In this document: in pieces, positions 7,416 through 16,263 of the stretch | How positions within the stretch are numbered: position 1 is the stretch's first letter | Layout of the letters: each line of letters begins with the position of its first letter | From: Shimia sp022448905 | Lineage (GTDB): Bacteria; Pseudomonadota; Alphaproteobacteria; Rhodobacterales; Rhodobacteraceae | Direction: 5' to 3' | DNA length: 64,000 nucleotides | Assembly: GCF_047126315.1 (NCBI RefSeq) | Contig: NZ_CP138953.1 | Location: forward strand, 2,418,001 to 2,482,000 | The notes under the pieces: model-generated | Seen by the model: only the letters and a program-made list of their open reading frames with translations | Told to the model about the DNA's origin: nothing | The model's database searches: none | Position numbers and translations under genes: made by a program

Positions 7416-9941
7416 TTAGTCGCGCGCGCGCAGGATTTGTGCAGGGCGATTGGCGAGCGAGGGCAGGGCGAAGACCATGCCAGCGAGGAGGTTGGCCAAG
7501 ATGCCTGCGGACAGGATCAATAAGGCGTTGGGCCAGATCACGTAGAAATCGCTCTCAATGACAAAAGTCATCACCGCCCAGCCGCCAGTAAGACCCACGG
7601 CGAGCGCGACGGTGCCAGCCGCCGCCCCAAGCAGCGCTGCGCGCCAGGCAAAACTGCGCAGGACTTGCGCGCGGGTGGCGCCGAGGGTTTTGAGGATCGC
7701 CGCCTCATAGGTGCGGGCGGCTTGGCCCGCAGCGGCGGCGCCAAAGATCACCAATAGGCCCGTGAGCAGGATGGTCGACGCGCCGTAAGTGGTCGCGTTG
7801 GCGAGTTGCGCAACGAGGCTTGAAACCTGTTGTGCGGCGTCGCGCACGTGGATTGCGGTCACGTTGGGGTATTGCTCAGAAACATCCTTGAGTAGGGTCG
7901 CCTCGCTGTCGGCATCGGCATAGACCGTGGCGATGAAGCTGTGCGGGGCGCCCGCGAGCGCGGCCTCGTTCATTACGATAACAAAGCCCATGCCAGCAGA
8001 GGAGAAATCCACCTCGCGGAAGCTGGTGACCGTGCCGGTGATGTCACGGCCCAGGATGTTGATGGTCAGCGTGTCGCCCAGTTTGAGCCCCATCTCGAGG
8101 GCTTCCTCTTCGGCAAAACTGATCTGAGGCGCGCCCGCATGATTTGGGTCCCACCAGGTGCCGGCGGTGAGTTTGGTGTCCGGTGGCATGGCCCCGGCGT
8201 AGGTCACGCCACGGTCACCGCGGACAACCCAGTGATCGCCGGCAACCTCTTTCGCAGGTTGGTCATTGATACGGGTGATCACGCCGCGCAGCATGGGGGC
8301 GGTTTCGACGTTGTGGATGGTTGGCGTGGCGTCCCAATCGGCTTGCAGGTCCGGCATCTGGTCGCGTTGGATGTCGACGAAGAAGAAGGAGGGGGCTACG
8401 TCGGGCAGTTCGCTGGCGATGGCGTTGCGCAGGTTGCCGTCGACTTGGCCCACCGTGGCGAGCACGCTGAGGCCAAGGCCGAGAGACAGCACAACGGGGG
8501 TGGTGGCGTCGCCAGCGCGGCCCAGGGATTGCACGGCCCAGCGGAGTTCGGGGCGGCTGCGCAGGCGGGTGGCGAGGCGGCGCAGAAGCGCGCGCAGGCC
8601 GGTGGCCGCAAAGGACAGCGCGATCATGGCGACCATAACTCCGCCGGCGAACCAAAGCGTGAGGCGCGAGGAGCCAGAAAGCCAGCTGGCGAGGCCCAGC
8701 AGGAGGGCGATCAGCAAGCCAACCGCGAGAACGTAGCGCGTCGCGGGCAGGTGGCGGTTTTCGCCAAGTTGATCGCGGAAGAGCGCACTGGGACGGACGT
8801 TTTCGACTTTTGCCAGAGGCCAGAGGGTAAAGATCGCGGCGGCGAGGGCGCCATAGAGGGCGGCCTCGATCAAAGGGACTGGGTAGAGGCTGAAGCTGGC
8901 CGGGAATGGCAGGACGGCTTCGATCAGTGGGCCAAGCAGGATTGGCAAGAGCGCGCCGAGGGTAAGGCCGAGCGTGATGCCAAGCAAAGACACAAAACCG
9001 ATTTGCAGGAAGTAACTGAGGAAGATCACACGACGCTCTGCGCCGAGGCTGCGCAAGGTGGCGATGGTTTCGGTTTTGCGCGAGAGGTAAGCGCGGATGG
9101 CGGTTGAGATGCCGACCCCGCCTACGGCGAGGCCTGCGAGCCCCACAAGGATCAGGAAAGCGCCAAAGCGTGCGACAAAGCGGGTGATGCCGGGGGCGCC
9201 ATTGCGGCTGTCGCGCCAGCGCAGGCCGGTGCTTTCAAATTTTGCGCGGGCGTCGGCTTCGAGCGTCGCGAGGTCTGGATTGGGCGGCAGGTCGAGGCGG
9301 TAGTGGCTGGTGAAGAGCGTGCCGGCGGCGAGCAGGCCGCTGTTGGCGAGGTCTTCGGTGCGCACAAAGGCGCGGGGGGCAAAGTTGAAGCCGCCTGCGG
9401 TGTCGGGTTCGCGATCCAAACGGGCAGTCAAGATGAACTCTTGGGTGCCGAGTTGGAACGTGTCGCCAATGTTGAGCGACAGGCGGTCGGCGAGCAGGCC
9501 GTGCAGAACTGCACCGGGGAGGGCGTCAGATCCAGCCAAGGCGTCTTGCCATGGAATGTCAGGGGTGATGTCAACGTTGCCGACAAGCGGGTAGGCGTCA
9601 TCAACGGATTTGACTTGTGCCAAGGCGCGTTCGGTTTCGTCGGCGCGCGGCACCACCACCATGGACCGGAAGTCTATGATTTCTGAAGTGGCCTCGGTGT
9701 TCTGGGTCATCCACGCCAGTTCTGCGTCGTTGGCGCGGCGGTAAGTGAAGCTCATTTCGGCATCGCCACCAAGTAACGTAGCGCCTTCCGAGGCAAGGCC
9801 GGTTTGGATGGCGCTGCGCACGGAGCCGATGGCGGCGATGGTGGCCACCCCGAGGATCAGGCAGGCGAGGAAGACGGTGAAACCGCGCAGGCCGCCGCGG
9901 ATTTCACGGCGGGCGATGCGCGTCGCGGCAGTAAGGCTCAT
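7416..9941 (-). CDS. FtsX-like ABC transporter permease, YbbP type
   Basis: An 841-residue inner-membrane permease with the duplicated FtsX/MacB layout. An N-terminal transmembrane helix (about residues 20-40) is followed by a large periplasmic domain, a cluster of helices around 255-440, a second periplasmic domain, and three C-terminal helices. The EAAILKTLGATRAQVLRSF motif near the C-terminus is the coupling region seen in this family. It overlaps the ATPase gene by 4 bp, so the two make one exporter. The YbbA-YbbP-TesA arrangement is recurrent in proteobacteria; a role in lipid or lipoprotein handling at the envelope is inferred, not shown. Confidence 0.85.
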   Translation of the reverse strand: MSLTAATRIARREIRGGLRGFTVFLACLILGVATIAAIGSVRSAIQTGLASEGATLLGGDAEMSFTYRRANDAELAWMTQNTEATSEIIDFRSMVVVPRADETERALAQVKSVDDAYPLVGNVDITPDIPWQDALAGSDALPGAVLHGLLADRLSLNIGDTFQLGTQEFILTARLDREPDTAGGFNFAPRAFVRTEDLANSGLLAAGTLFTSHYRLDLPPNPDLATLEADARAKFESTGLRWRDSRNGAPGITRFVARFGAFLILVGLAGLAVGGVGISTAIRAYLSRKTETIATLRSLGAERRVIFLSYFLQIGFVSLLGITLGLTLGALLPILLGPLIEAVLPFPASFSLYPVPLIEAALYGALAAAIFTLWPLAKVENVRPSALFRDQLGENRHLPATRYVLAVGLLIALLLGLASWLSGSSRLTLWFAGGVMVAMIALSFAATGLRALLRRLATRLRSRPELRWAVQSLGRAGDATTPVVLSLGLGLSVLATVGQVDGNLRNAIASELPDVAPSFFFVDIQRDQMPDLQADWDATPTIHNVETAPMLRGVITRINDQPAKEVAGDHWVVRGDRGVTYAGAMPPDTKLTAGTWWDPNHAGAPQISFAEEEALEMGLKLGDTLTINILGRDITGTVTSFREVDFSSAGMGFVIVMNEAALAGAPHSFIATVYADADSEATLLKDVSEQYPNVTAIHVRDAAQQVSSLVAQLANATTYGASTILLTGLLVIFGAAAAGQAARTYEAAILKTLGATRAQVLRSFAWRAALLGAAAGTVALAVGLTGGWAVMTFVIESDFYVIWPNALLILSAGILANLLAGMVFALPSLANRPAQILRARD

Positions 9942-10633
9942 GCGGAGGCCTCAACCGCTGTCAAAGGCGCATCAATTTGACCGTCGCGCAGGCGCACCAC
10001 ACGTTCGCAGCGCTCGGCAAGCCTGTTGGAGTGGGTGACCAGCACCAGCGTGGTGTCACGCTTGGCGTGCAGGTCAAACAGCAGGTCCATGATGGTTTCG
10101 CCGGTGGATTGGTCTAGGTTGCCGGTGGGCTCATCGGCCAGCAAGAGGCGCGGTGAGGGCGCGCAGGCGCGGGCGAGGGCGACGCGTTGTTGTTCGCCAC
10201 CTGACATTTGAGACGGGTAGTGATCGGCGCGATGGGCGAGACCGACAGCTTCGAGTTCCGCCTGCGCGCGTTCCATGGCGTCTTTGCGGCCTGCGAGCTC
10301 CAATGGGGTGGCGACGTTTTCTAAGGCGGTCATTGTTGGGATCAGGTGGAAGTTTTGAAACACCACTCCCATGTTTTCACGGCGGAAGCGGGCAAGGGCG
10401 TCCTCACTCATGGCGGAGAGGTCGTGGTCCAGTGCCGTTATCGTTCCGGAGGTGGCGCGCTCCAACCCGCCCATCAACATCAGCAGCGAGGATTTGCCAG
10501 ATCCAGAAGGGCCAACCAGCGCCAAAGTCTCCCCCGCTTGCACGTCCAAAGAGATGCCGTGCAAGATTTCTATGCGTCCGGCATTGCTATCCAGCGCCAA
10601 AACCGCATCTTGAAGGGAGAGAATGGATGACAT
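9938..10633 (-). CDS. ABC transporter ATP-binding protein, YbbA/LolD type
   Basis: A 231-residue nucleotide-binding subunit with Walker A GPSGSGKSS, Q-loop VFQNFHLIP, signature SGGEQQRVALARA, Walker B LLLADEPTGNLD and H-loop VTHS. It belongs to the MacB/LolD/FtsE subgroup that pairs with FtsX-like permeases, here the YbbP-like protein whose start codon overlaps its stop. It is divergent from the TesA-like esterase with only 18 bp between the two start codons, so the promoters must overlap the opposing coding starts. Confidence 0.9.
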   Translation of the reverse strand: MSSILSLQDAVLALDSNAGRIEILHGISLDVQAGETLALVGPSGSGKSSLLMLMGGLERATSGTITALDHDLSAMSEDALARFRRENMGVVFQNFHLIPTMTALENVATPLELAGRKDAMERAQAELEAVGLAHRADHYPSQMSGGEQQRVALARACAPSPRLLLADEPTGNLDQSTGETIMDLLFDLHAKRDTTLVLVTHSNRLAERCERVVRLRDGQIDAPLTAVEASA

Positions 10634-10651
10634 GAAAGAGGCCGCCTGTTG

Positions 10652-11329
10652 ATGAATGTTTCCACCCTATATGGGGCGCTATCGCGCCGCGGCAAGGCGC
10701 TGGCGCTGAGCATTTTAGTTGTTCCGGTAACGGCTTGGTCAGCTTTGGCTGAGCCGGTGGTTATTGCGGCTTTGGGCGATAGCCTGACCCACGGCTACGG
10801 CGTGCCGCAGGGCGAAGGCTTTGTGCCGCAACTTGAAGGCTGGCTTCAGTCGCAGGGATTGGACGTTATTGTACAGAATGCGGGGGTGTCTGGGGATACA
10901 ACGCAGGGCGGGCTGTCACGCGTTGGCTGGACTTTGGGGCCGGATGTGGACGCGATGATTGTCACCTTGGGCGGCAATGATGCGCTGCGCGGGATTGATC
11001 CGGCGGTGAGCAAAACCAATCTGGCGGGCATCATTGAGGCCGGTCAGGCGGCAGGTGTCAATGTGCTGTTGATTGGGGTGGAGGCACCGATGAATTTTGG
11101 TGCGGACTACAAACAGGCTTTTGACGGCATGTATGGCGAATTGGCTGCGCAGTATGGCGTGGCGTTGGTACCGGACTTCTTTGAAGCCATTCGGGATTTG
11201 CCTGCAGAAGAGTTGCGGGCATTGATGCAGGCCGATGGCATCCACCCAAATGTGCAGGGCGTGGCGCAGATTGTGCCGGTGCTTGGTCCATATGTGCAAA
11301 GCTTGGCGGAGAACGTTGCGAAGGAGTGA
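10652..11329 (+). CDS. tesA: TesA-like arylesterase/lysophospholipase (SGNH hydrolase)
   Basis: A 225-residue secreted SGNH hydrolase. A basic and hydrophobic N-terminus ending around SALAEP is a signal peptide, so the enzyme acts in the periplasm. Block I ALGDSLTHGYG carries the nucleophile Ser, block III TLGGNDALRG the oxyanion Asn, and block V DGIHPNVQG the Asp-x-x-His pair. Family members hydrolyse thioesters, aryl esters or lysophospholipids. A TTG codon directly precedes the ATG; AAAGAGG supports the ATG. It is divergent from the YbbA/YbbP-like exporter and 3 bp before the SRAP gene. Confidence 0.88.
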   Translation: MNVSTLYGALSRRGKALALSILVVPVTAWSALAEPVVIAALGDSLTHGYGVPQGEGFVPQLEGWLQSQGLDVIVQNAGVSGDTTQGGLSRVGWTLGPDVDAMIVTLGGNDALRGIDPAVSKTNLAGIIEAGQAAGVNVLLIGVEAPMNFGADYKQAFDGMYGELAAQYGVALVPDFFEAIRDLPAEELRALMQADGIHPNVQGVAQIVPVLGPYVQSLAENVAKE

Positions 11330-11332
11330 TCT

Positions 11333-11944
11333 ATGCCGGGGCGGCTGTTTCTTGAGACCTCAATGACAGAGATTGGCCAGTGGGTTAGGCGTGATGTTGG
11401 TGAAGTTTTTGATGAGCCGCCGCGGCGAAATATTGCTCCGGGCCAGGAGGTTGTGTGCCTGACGGCTGGCGGTTTCCGACGCATGCGGTGGGGGATCATC
11501 CCGGTCGGGCGCGTGAATGCGCGGGGGCGGCCGGTGATGGAGACCATCGTCAACGCGCGGTCGGAGACTGTGTTTGATAAGTCGGCGTTTGACGGGGTTG
11601 GCCGGGCAATTGTGATCGTCGATGGCTGGTATGAATGGACCGGCGAGAAACGCAAGAAAACCGCTTGGCGCATCCGTGGAGAGGCGCCGCTGGTGTTTGC
11701 GGCGATTACGGATGTCTGGACCGCGCCCGGGGGGCGGGAAGTGCATCAGGTGGCGACAGTGACCTGTGAGCCCAACACGGATGTGAAGCCTATCCACCAT
11801 CGCATGGGCGTGCTGCTGGAAAAAGACGCGATTGATCTGTGGCTCAACGGCGCGCCGGAAGAGGTCGCACCGTTGATGGTGCCGTGGCCGGAAGGGCGTT
11901 TGACAATCGAGGAAGCCACCGATGTGGATTGGGACGCGCCTTAG
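11333..11944 (+). CDS. SRAP-domain protein (HMCES/YedK family) lacking Cys2
   Basis: A 203-residue SRAP protein. HMCES/YedK proteins shield abasic sites in single-stranded DNA by forming a thiazolidine crosslink through the N-terminal Cys2. Conserved pieces are present: NARSET (Asn74), DGWYEW (Glu101) and IHHRMGVL (His155/156). The expected MCGR start is MPGR, so the crosslinking Cys is replaced by Pro. The start codon has GAAGGAG before it and no upstream start restores a Cys. It follows tesA after 3 bp and its stop overlaps the exonuclease III stop on the other strand. It may bind DNA without crosslinking or do something else. Confidence 0.8.
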   Translation: MPGRLFLETSMTEIGQWVRRDVGEVFDEPPRRNIAPGQEVVCLTAGGFRRMRWGIIPVGRVNARGRPVMETIVNARSETVFDKSAFDGVGRAIVIVDGWYEWTGEKRKKTAWRIRGEAPLVFAAITDVWTAPGGREVHQVATVTCEPNTDVKPIHHRMGVLLEKDAIDLWLNGAPEEVAPLMVPWPEGRLTIEEATDVDWDAP

Positions 11945-12720
11945 GCGGCGAGATCTACCCAGACAGGCACGTGGTCAGACGGCTTAGAGCGGCCGCGCTC
12001 TTCTTTGTCGATCTGGCAGTCTTGCAGCAGGTCCGCGCATTGTGGCGACAGCAGGAAGTGGTCGATGCGGATGCCGTTGTTACGGTTCCAGGCGCCTGCT
12101 TGGTAGTCCCAGAAGGAATACATACCGGGCATCTGATTGCGGGCGCGGAAGGCCTCTGTAAAGCCGAGGTTGAGCAGGCGACGGTAGGCGGCGCGGCTTT
12201 CGGGGCAGGCGAGGGCGTCTTCTTGCCAATCTTCGGGTTTGGCGGCGTCCTCATCTTGCGGGATGATGTTGTAGTCACCTGCCATGAGGAAGGGTTCCTC
12301 TGTGGCCATGAGTTCTTGGGCGCGGGCATAGAGCCGCTCCATCCACGCGAGTTTGTAGTCGTACTTGGGGCCGGGACGGGGGTTGCCGTTGGGCAGGTAG
12401 AGGCCGCAGACACGGACCGGCGTGTCGCCCATCACGGTGGCCTCGATATACCGGGCCTGTTCGTCGGTCTCATCGCCGGGCAGGCCGCGTGTCACATCCT
12501 CCAGCGGCAGCTTGGACAGGATCGCCACACCGTTGAAGCTTTTCATGCCGTGGGTTTCGACTTGATAGCCGCGCTCTTCAAAAATCTCACGCGGGAAGGC
12601 TTCATCTACAGATTTGATCTCTTGTAGCAGAGCTACATCGGGCTGCGCTTCGTCGAGCCAGCGGGGCAGGGTTTCGATGCGCGCTTTGATGCCGTTGATG
12701 TTGAATGTGGCGATTTTCAT
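11941..12720 (-). CDS. xth: Exodeoxyribonuclease III
   Basis: A 259-residue AP endonuclease/3'-5' exonuclease of the ExoIII family, acting in base excision repair. The motifs are in order: FNINGI (Asn7), LLQEIK (metal-binding Glu), GDYNIIPQD (catalytic Asp and Asn) and SDHVPV (catalytic His) near the C-terminus. Length is typical. It is convergent with the SRAP gene, with overlapping stops; both gene products act on abasic DNA, although opposite orientation argues against co-transcription. Confidence 0.95.
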   Translation of the reverse strand: MKIATFNINGIKARIETLPRWLDEAQPDVALLQEIKSVDEAFPREIFEERGYQVETHGMKSFNGVAILSKLPLEDVTRGLPGDETDEQARYIEATVMGDTPVRVCGLYLPNGNPRPGPKYDYKLAWMERLYARAQELMATEEPFLMAGDYNIIPQDEDAAKPEDWQEDALACPESRAAYRRLLNLGFTEAFRARNQMPGMYSFWDYQAGAWNRNNGIRIDHFLLSPQCADLLQDCQIDKEERGRSKPSDHVPVWVDLAA

Positions 12721-12796
12721 GGCGCGCTCCTTACTGCTGGATAGGGGTATCTATCCAGCCTGAGTGGGGAACGGCAAGGGGCGAAACGCGCCGAGC

Positions 12797-13120
12797 TCAC
12801 ATGGAGAAGCTGGTGCCGCAGCCACAGGAGCTTGTGGCGTTGGGGTTGTTGATCACAAACCGGGCGCCAATAAGTTCTTCGGTGAAGTCAATCACGGCAT
12901 CCGCAAGGAAGGGCAGAGAGATGCTGTCCACGAGGACTTTTTCGCCAGCGCCCTCCAGCACAAGGTCATCATCTTTTTGTGTGTCGAGTTTGATTTCGTA
13001 TTGGAAGCCGGAGCATCCGCCGCCTTCGACAGCCACGCGCAAGGCTTGTCCTTGATCGGCGGCGCCAATCTCTGCCAGTCGTTCGAAGGCTCTTTCGGTC
13101 ACTTTTGGCGGCAACTGCAT
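12797..13120 (-). CDS. erpA: A-type Fe-S carrier, ErpA/IscA family
   Basis: A 107-residue HesB/IscA-family protein that receives and delivers Fe-S clusters. The three ligand cysteines are in GGGCSGFQY and in SSCGCGTSF at the C-terminus. The start MQLPPKVTERAF at 13120 has AGGAC nine bases upstream; the frame extends 23 codons further but those residues are not family-like. It is divergent from dgt. ErpA and IscA are hard to separate by eye; in this group the free-standing gene next to dgt is usually called erpA. Confidence 0.88.
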   Translation of the reverse strand: MQLPPKVTERAFERLAEIGAADQGQALRVAVEGGGCSGFQYEIKLDTQKDDDLVLEGAGEKVLVDSISLPFLADAVIDFTEELIGARFVINNPNATSSCGCGTSFSM

Positions 13121-13213
13121 GATATTTTGTCCTATTCGCGCAATTTGCCCGGTTCCTAGGCCGGACAAAACCCAATATAGAAGGGCCAAGGACAGGCTAC
13201 AAGGACCACGCTT

Positions 13214-14353
13214 ATGCAGGCGCCCTATGCCTCAGATCCGGCGCGCGCCAAGGGACGGCGTTTTCCGGAGGAGGAGAGCAGCTTCCGGTCGTGTTTTCAA
13301 CGGGATCGGGACCGGATCATTCATGCGAGCGCCTTTCGGCGGCTCAAGCACAAGACACAGGTCTTTGTGGAGCATGAGGGCGATTACTTCCGCACCCGTT
13401 TGACGCACTCCATTGAAGTGGCTCAGGTGGCGCGAACCATTGCTGGGGCGCTGGGGCTTAATCAGGAAATCACCGAGGCGATCGCGCTGGCCCATGATTT
13501 GGGACATACGCCGTTTGGGCACACAGGCGAGGACGCGCTGCACGAGTTGATGGCCCCCTATGGTGGCTTTGACCACAACGCGCAGGCGGTGCGGATTGTG
13601 ACTTCTCTGGAGCGGCACTATGCGGACTTTGATGGGCTGAACCTGACCTGGGAGACCTTGGAGGGGATTGCCAAGCACAATGGGCCAGTCACTGGCGCGT
13701 TGCCGTATGCTTTGGCGGATTACAACGCGGTGCACGACTTGGAATTGCACACCCATGCGAGTGCCGAGGCGCAGGTGGCGGCTTTGGCGGATGATGTGGC
13801 GTATAACAATCACGACCTGCATGACGGGCTACGCGCTGGGCTGTTCACCGAGGAAGAGATTTGCGAACTGCCCATCGTGGGTGAGGCTTTTGCGGCAGTG
13901 GACCGGCAATATCCGGGATTGGAGGCCATTCGGCGACGCCATGAGGCGCTGCGGCGGGTGTTCGGCGTGATGGTGGGAGACGTGATCGACACCTCCCGCG
14001 CGGCTTTGGCGGAGGTGGATGCGCAATCTGTCGAAGAGCTGCGCGCTTGTGGGCGGCCTGTGGTGCAGTTTTCCAAGGCGCTCTGGGCGGACCTCAAGGA
14101 AATCCGCAGCTTCCTGTTTACCCGGATGTACCGCGCGCCGAGCGTGGTGAAGATGCGCAAGGAAGTCACGATTGTTGTTAAAGAGCTCTTCCCACTGTTC
14201 TTGACCGAGCCCACATTGCTGCCATCGCGCTGGCATGCCGATTTGGCCAAGTGTCAGGACGAAACAGCGGTGGCGCGCATTGTGTCTGATTACATTTCCG
14301 GCATGACAGACCGCTATGCGCTGCAACAACATGAGCAGCTTCTGGGCAAGTGA
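13214..14353 (+). CDS. dgt: Deoxyguanosinetriphosphate triphosphohydrolase-like protein
   Basis: A 379-residue HD-superfamily enzyme of the bacterial dNTPase type 2 family, which hydrolyses dNTPs to nucleoside and triphosphate. The HD metal site is visible as RTRLTHSIEVAQ and LAHDLGHTPFGHTGED, with a third part in DDVAYNNHDL. N-terminal FQRDRDRIIHASAFRRL is a family signature. It is divergent from the ErpA-like gene and 75 bp before argS. Confidence 0.93.
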   Translation: MQAPYASDPARAKGRRFPEEESSFRSCFQRDRDRIIHASAFRRLKHKTQVFVEHEGDYFRTRLTHSIEVAQVARTIAGALGLNQEITEAIALAHDLGHTPFGHTGEDALHELMAPYGGFDHNAQAVRIVTSLERHYADFDGLNLTWETLEGIAKHNGPVTGALPYALADYNAVHDLELHTHASAEAQVAALADDVAYNNHDLHDGLRAGLFTEEEICELPIVGEAFAAVDRQYPGLEAIRRRHEALRRVFGVMVGDVIDTSRAALAEVDAQSVEELRACGRPVVQFSKALWADLKEIRSFLFTRMYRAPSVVKMRKEVTIVVKELFPLFLTEPTLLPSRWHADLAKCQDETAVARIVSDYISGMTDRYALQQHEQLLGK

Positions 14354-14428
14354 CGTTGACGTGACGGTTTGGGGTGATAAACCACGCCAAATCCGAAAAG
14401 ACCAAAGACACATTGATAGGACGGTCTG

Positions 14429-16174
14429 ATGAACCTGTTTTCCGAGATCCGCGTTGCCGTGATCGACGCGCTGAACGCGATGCAAGCCGAGGGCGCGCTG
14501 CCTGAAGGGCTGGACTTCAAAAACGTGGCTGTGGAGCCGCCCCGCGATGCGCTGCATGGCGATATGGCGACCAACGCCGCGATGGTGCTGGCGAAACCTG
14601 CAAAAATGAAGCCGCGCGACATTGCCGAAGTGCTGGCAGGGAAGCTGGCGGAAGACCCCCGTGTTGAGGTGGCCGAGGTGGCAGGCCCTGGGTTCTTGAA
14701 CCTGCGTCTGTCTGCAGGTCTGTGGCAGGGCGTTGTGAAGGCGGCGCTTGAGCAGGGCACAGACTTTGGTCGCTCCACCATGGGCGCGGGCAAGAAGGTC
14801 AACGTGGAGTATGTTTCTGCCAACCCAACAGGCCCACTGCACGTCGGCCACACCCGGGGTGCGGTGTTTGGTGACGCGCTGGCTTCGCTGTTGGACTTTG
14901 TCGGCTTTGACGTAACCCGCGAGTATTACATCAACGATGGTGGCGGGCAGGTCGATGTTTTGGCGCGCTCTGTGTATCTGCGGTACCTTGAAGCGCACGG
15001 CCAAGATGTGGCGTTTGAGGATGGCACCTATCCGGGTGATTACCTTGTGCCTGTGGGCGAAGCGCTGAAGGACAAGGTTGGCGATGCCTATGTTGGCAAA
15101 GACGAAGATGTCTGGCTGGCAGAAATCCGTGAGTTTGCCACCGATGCGATGATGGACTTGATCCGCGACGACCTGAAGGCGCTGGGCGTGGAGATGGACG
15201 TGTTCTACTCCGAGAAATCGCTCTATGGCACCGGCCAGATTGAGGCGGCGCTGAAATCTCTGGAAGACAAAGGCCTGATCTACGAAGGCGTGCTAGAGCC
15301 GCCAAAGGGCAAAAAGCCTGAGGATTGGGAGCCGCGCGAGCAGACCTTGTTCAAGTCGACCGAGCACGGCGACGATGTGGACCGTCCGGTGAAGAAATCC
15401 GACGGAGCCTGGACCTATTTTGCGCCAGACATCGCGTATCACTACGACAAGGTCACCCGTGGCTTTGACGCGCTGATTGACATCTTTGGCGCGGACCATG
15501 GCGGCTATGTGAAGCGGATGAAGGCGGCGGTTTCGGCGCTGTCCGGGGGCGAAGTGCCGCTGGACATCAAGCTGACCCAGTTGGTGAAGCTTTTCAAAAA
15601 CGGTGAACCGTTCAAAATGTCCAAGCGGGCAGGCACCTTTGTGACCCTGCGCGATGTGGTGGATCAGGTGGGGCCGGATGTGACCCGCTTTGTGATGCTG
15701 ACCCGCAAGAATGACGCGCCGCTGGACTTTGATTTTGACAAGGTTCTGGAGCAGTCCAAAGACAACCCTGTGTTTTATGTGCAGTATGCCCATGCGCGGG
15801 TGTGTTCTGTGATCCGCAACGCCGAAGCGGCCGGTATTACAGCGGATGACGCGACACTGGCGGCGGCGGACCTGTCCAAACTGGACCATGCGGCAGAGAT
15901 CGCTGTGGCGAAAAAGCTGTCGGAGTGGCCGCGTCTGGTGGAAATCGCCGGGCGCACCAATGAGCCGCACCGGATTGCCTTCTATCTCTATGAACTCGCA
16001 GGCGAATTGCACGCGCTCTATTATAAAGGCAACGACGACACTTCGCTGCGCTTTGTGCAAGAGGGTGACGCAGATACATCACAGGCGAAAATTGCGCTGG
16101 CACGTGCCGTGGCCGTTGTTATTTCCGCAGGTCTTGGTATTCTGGGCGTAACTCCGGCGCAAGAGATGCGCTAA
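14429..16174 (+). CDS. argS: Arginyl-tRNA synthetase
   Basis: A 581-residue class I synthetase that charges tRNA-Arg. The N-terminal Add1 domain is followed by the catalytic core with SANPTGPLHVGH (HIGH motif as HVGH) near residue 135 and the KMSKRAGTF loop (KMSKS equivalent) near residue 395, and an all-helical anticodon-binding C-terminus ending in the usual LGVTPAQEMR. It heads the conserved argS-SPOR-nagZ-scpA-scpB cluster on the plus strand. Confidence 0.98.
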   Translation: MNLFSEIRVAVIDALNAMQAEGALPEGLDFKNVAVEPPRDALHGDMATNAAMVLAKPAKMKPRDIAEVLAGKLAEDPRVEVAEVAGPGFLNLRLSAGLWQGVVKAALEQGTDFGRSTMGAGKKVNVEYVSANPTGPLHVGHTRGAVFGDALASLLDFVGFDVTREYYINDGGGQVDVLARSVYLRYLEAHGQDVAFEDGTYPGDYLVPVGEALKDKVGDAYVGKDEDVWLAEIREFATDAMMDLIRDDLKALGVEMDVFYSEKSLYGTGQIEAALKSLEDKGLIYEGVLEPPKGKKPEDWEPREQTLFKSTEHGDDVDRPVKKSDGAWTYFAPDIAYHYDKVTRGFDALIDIFGADHGGYVKRMKAAVSALSGGEVPLDIKLTQLVKLFKNGEPFKMSKRAGTFVTLRDVVDQVGPDVTRFVMLTRKNDAPLDFDFDKVLEQSKDNPVFYVQYAHARVCSVIRNAEAAGITADDATLAAADLSKLDHAAEIAVAKKLSEWPRLVEIAGRTNEPHRIAFYLYELAGELHALYYKGNDDTSLRFVQEGDADTSQAKIALARAVAVVISAGLGILGVTPAQEMR

Positions 16175-16263
16175 AGCTGCACGTTCGTCGGGGTTGAGGA
16201 CTAGGCAAGACGACCCCGACGACACCGTACATCGCGGTAACGCGGACGGGCAGTGAGGCAAAA

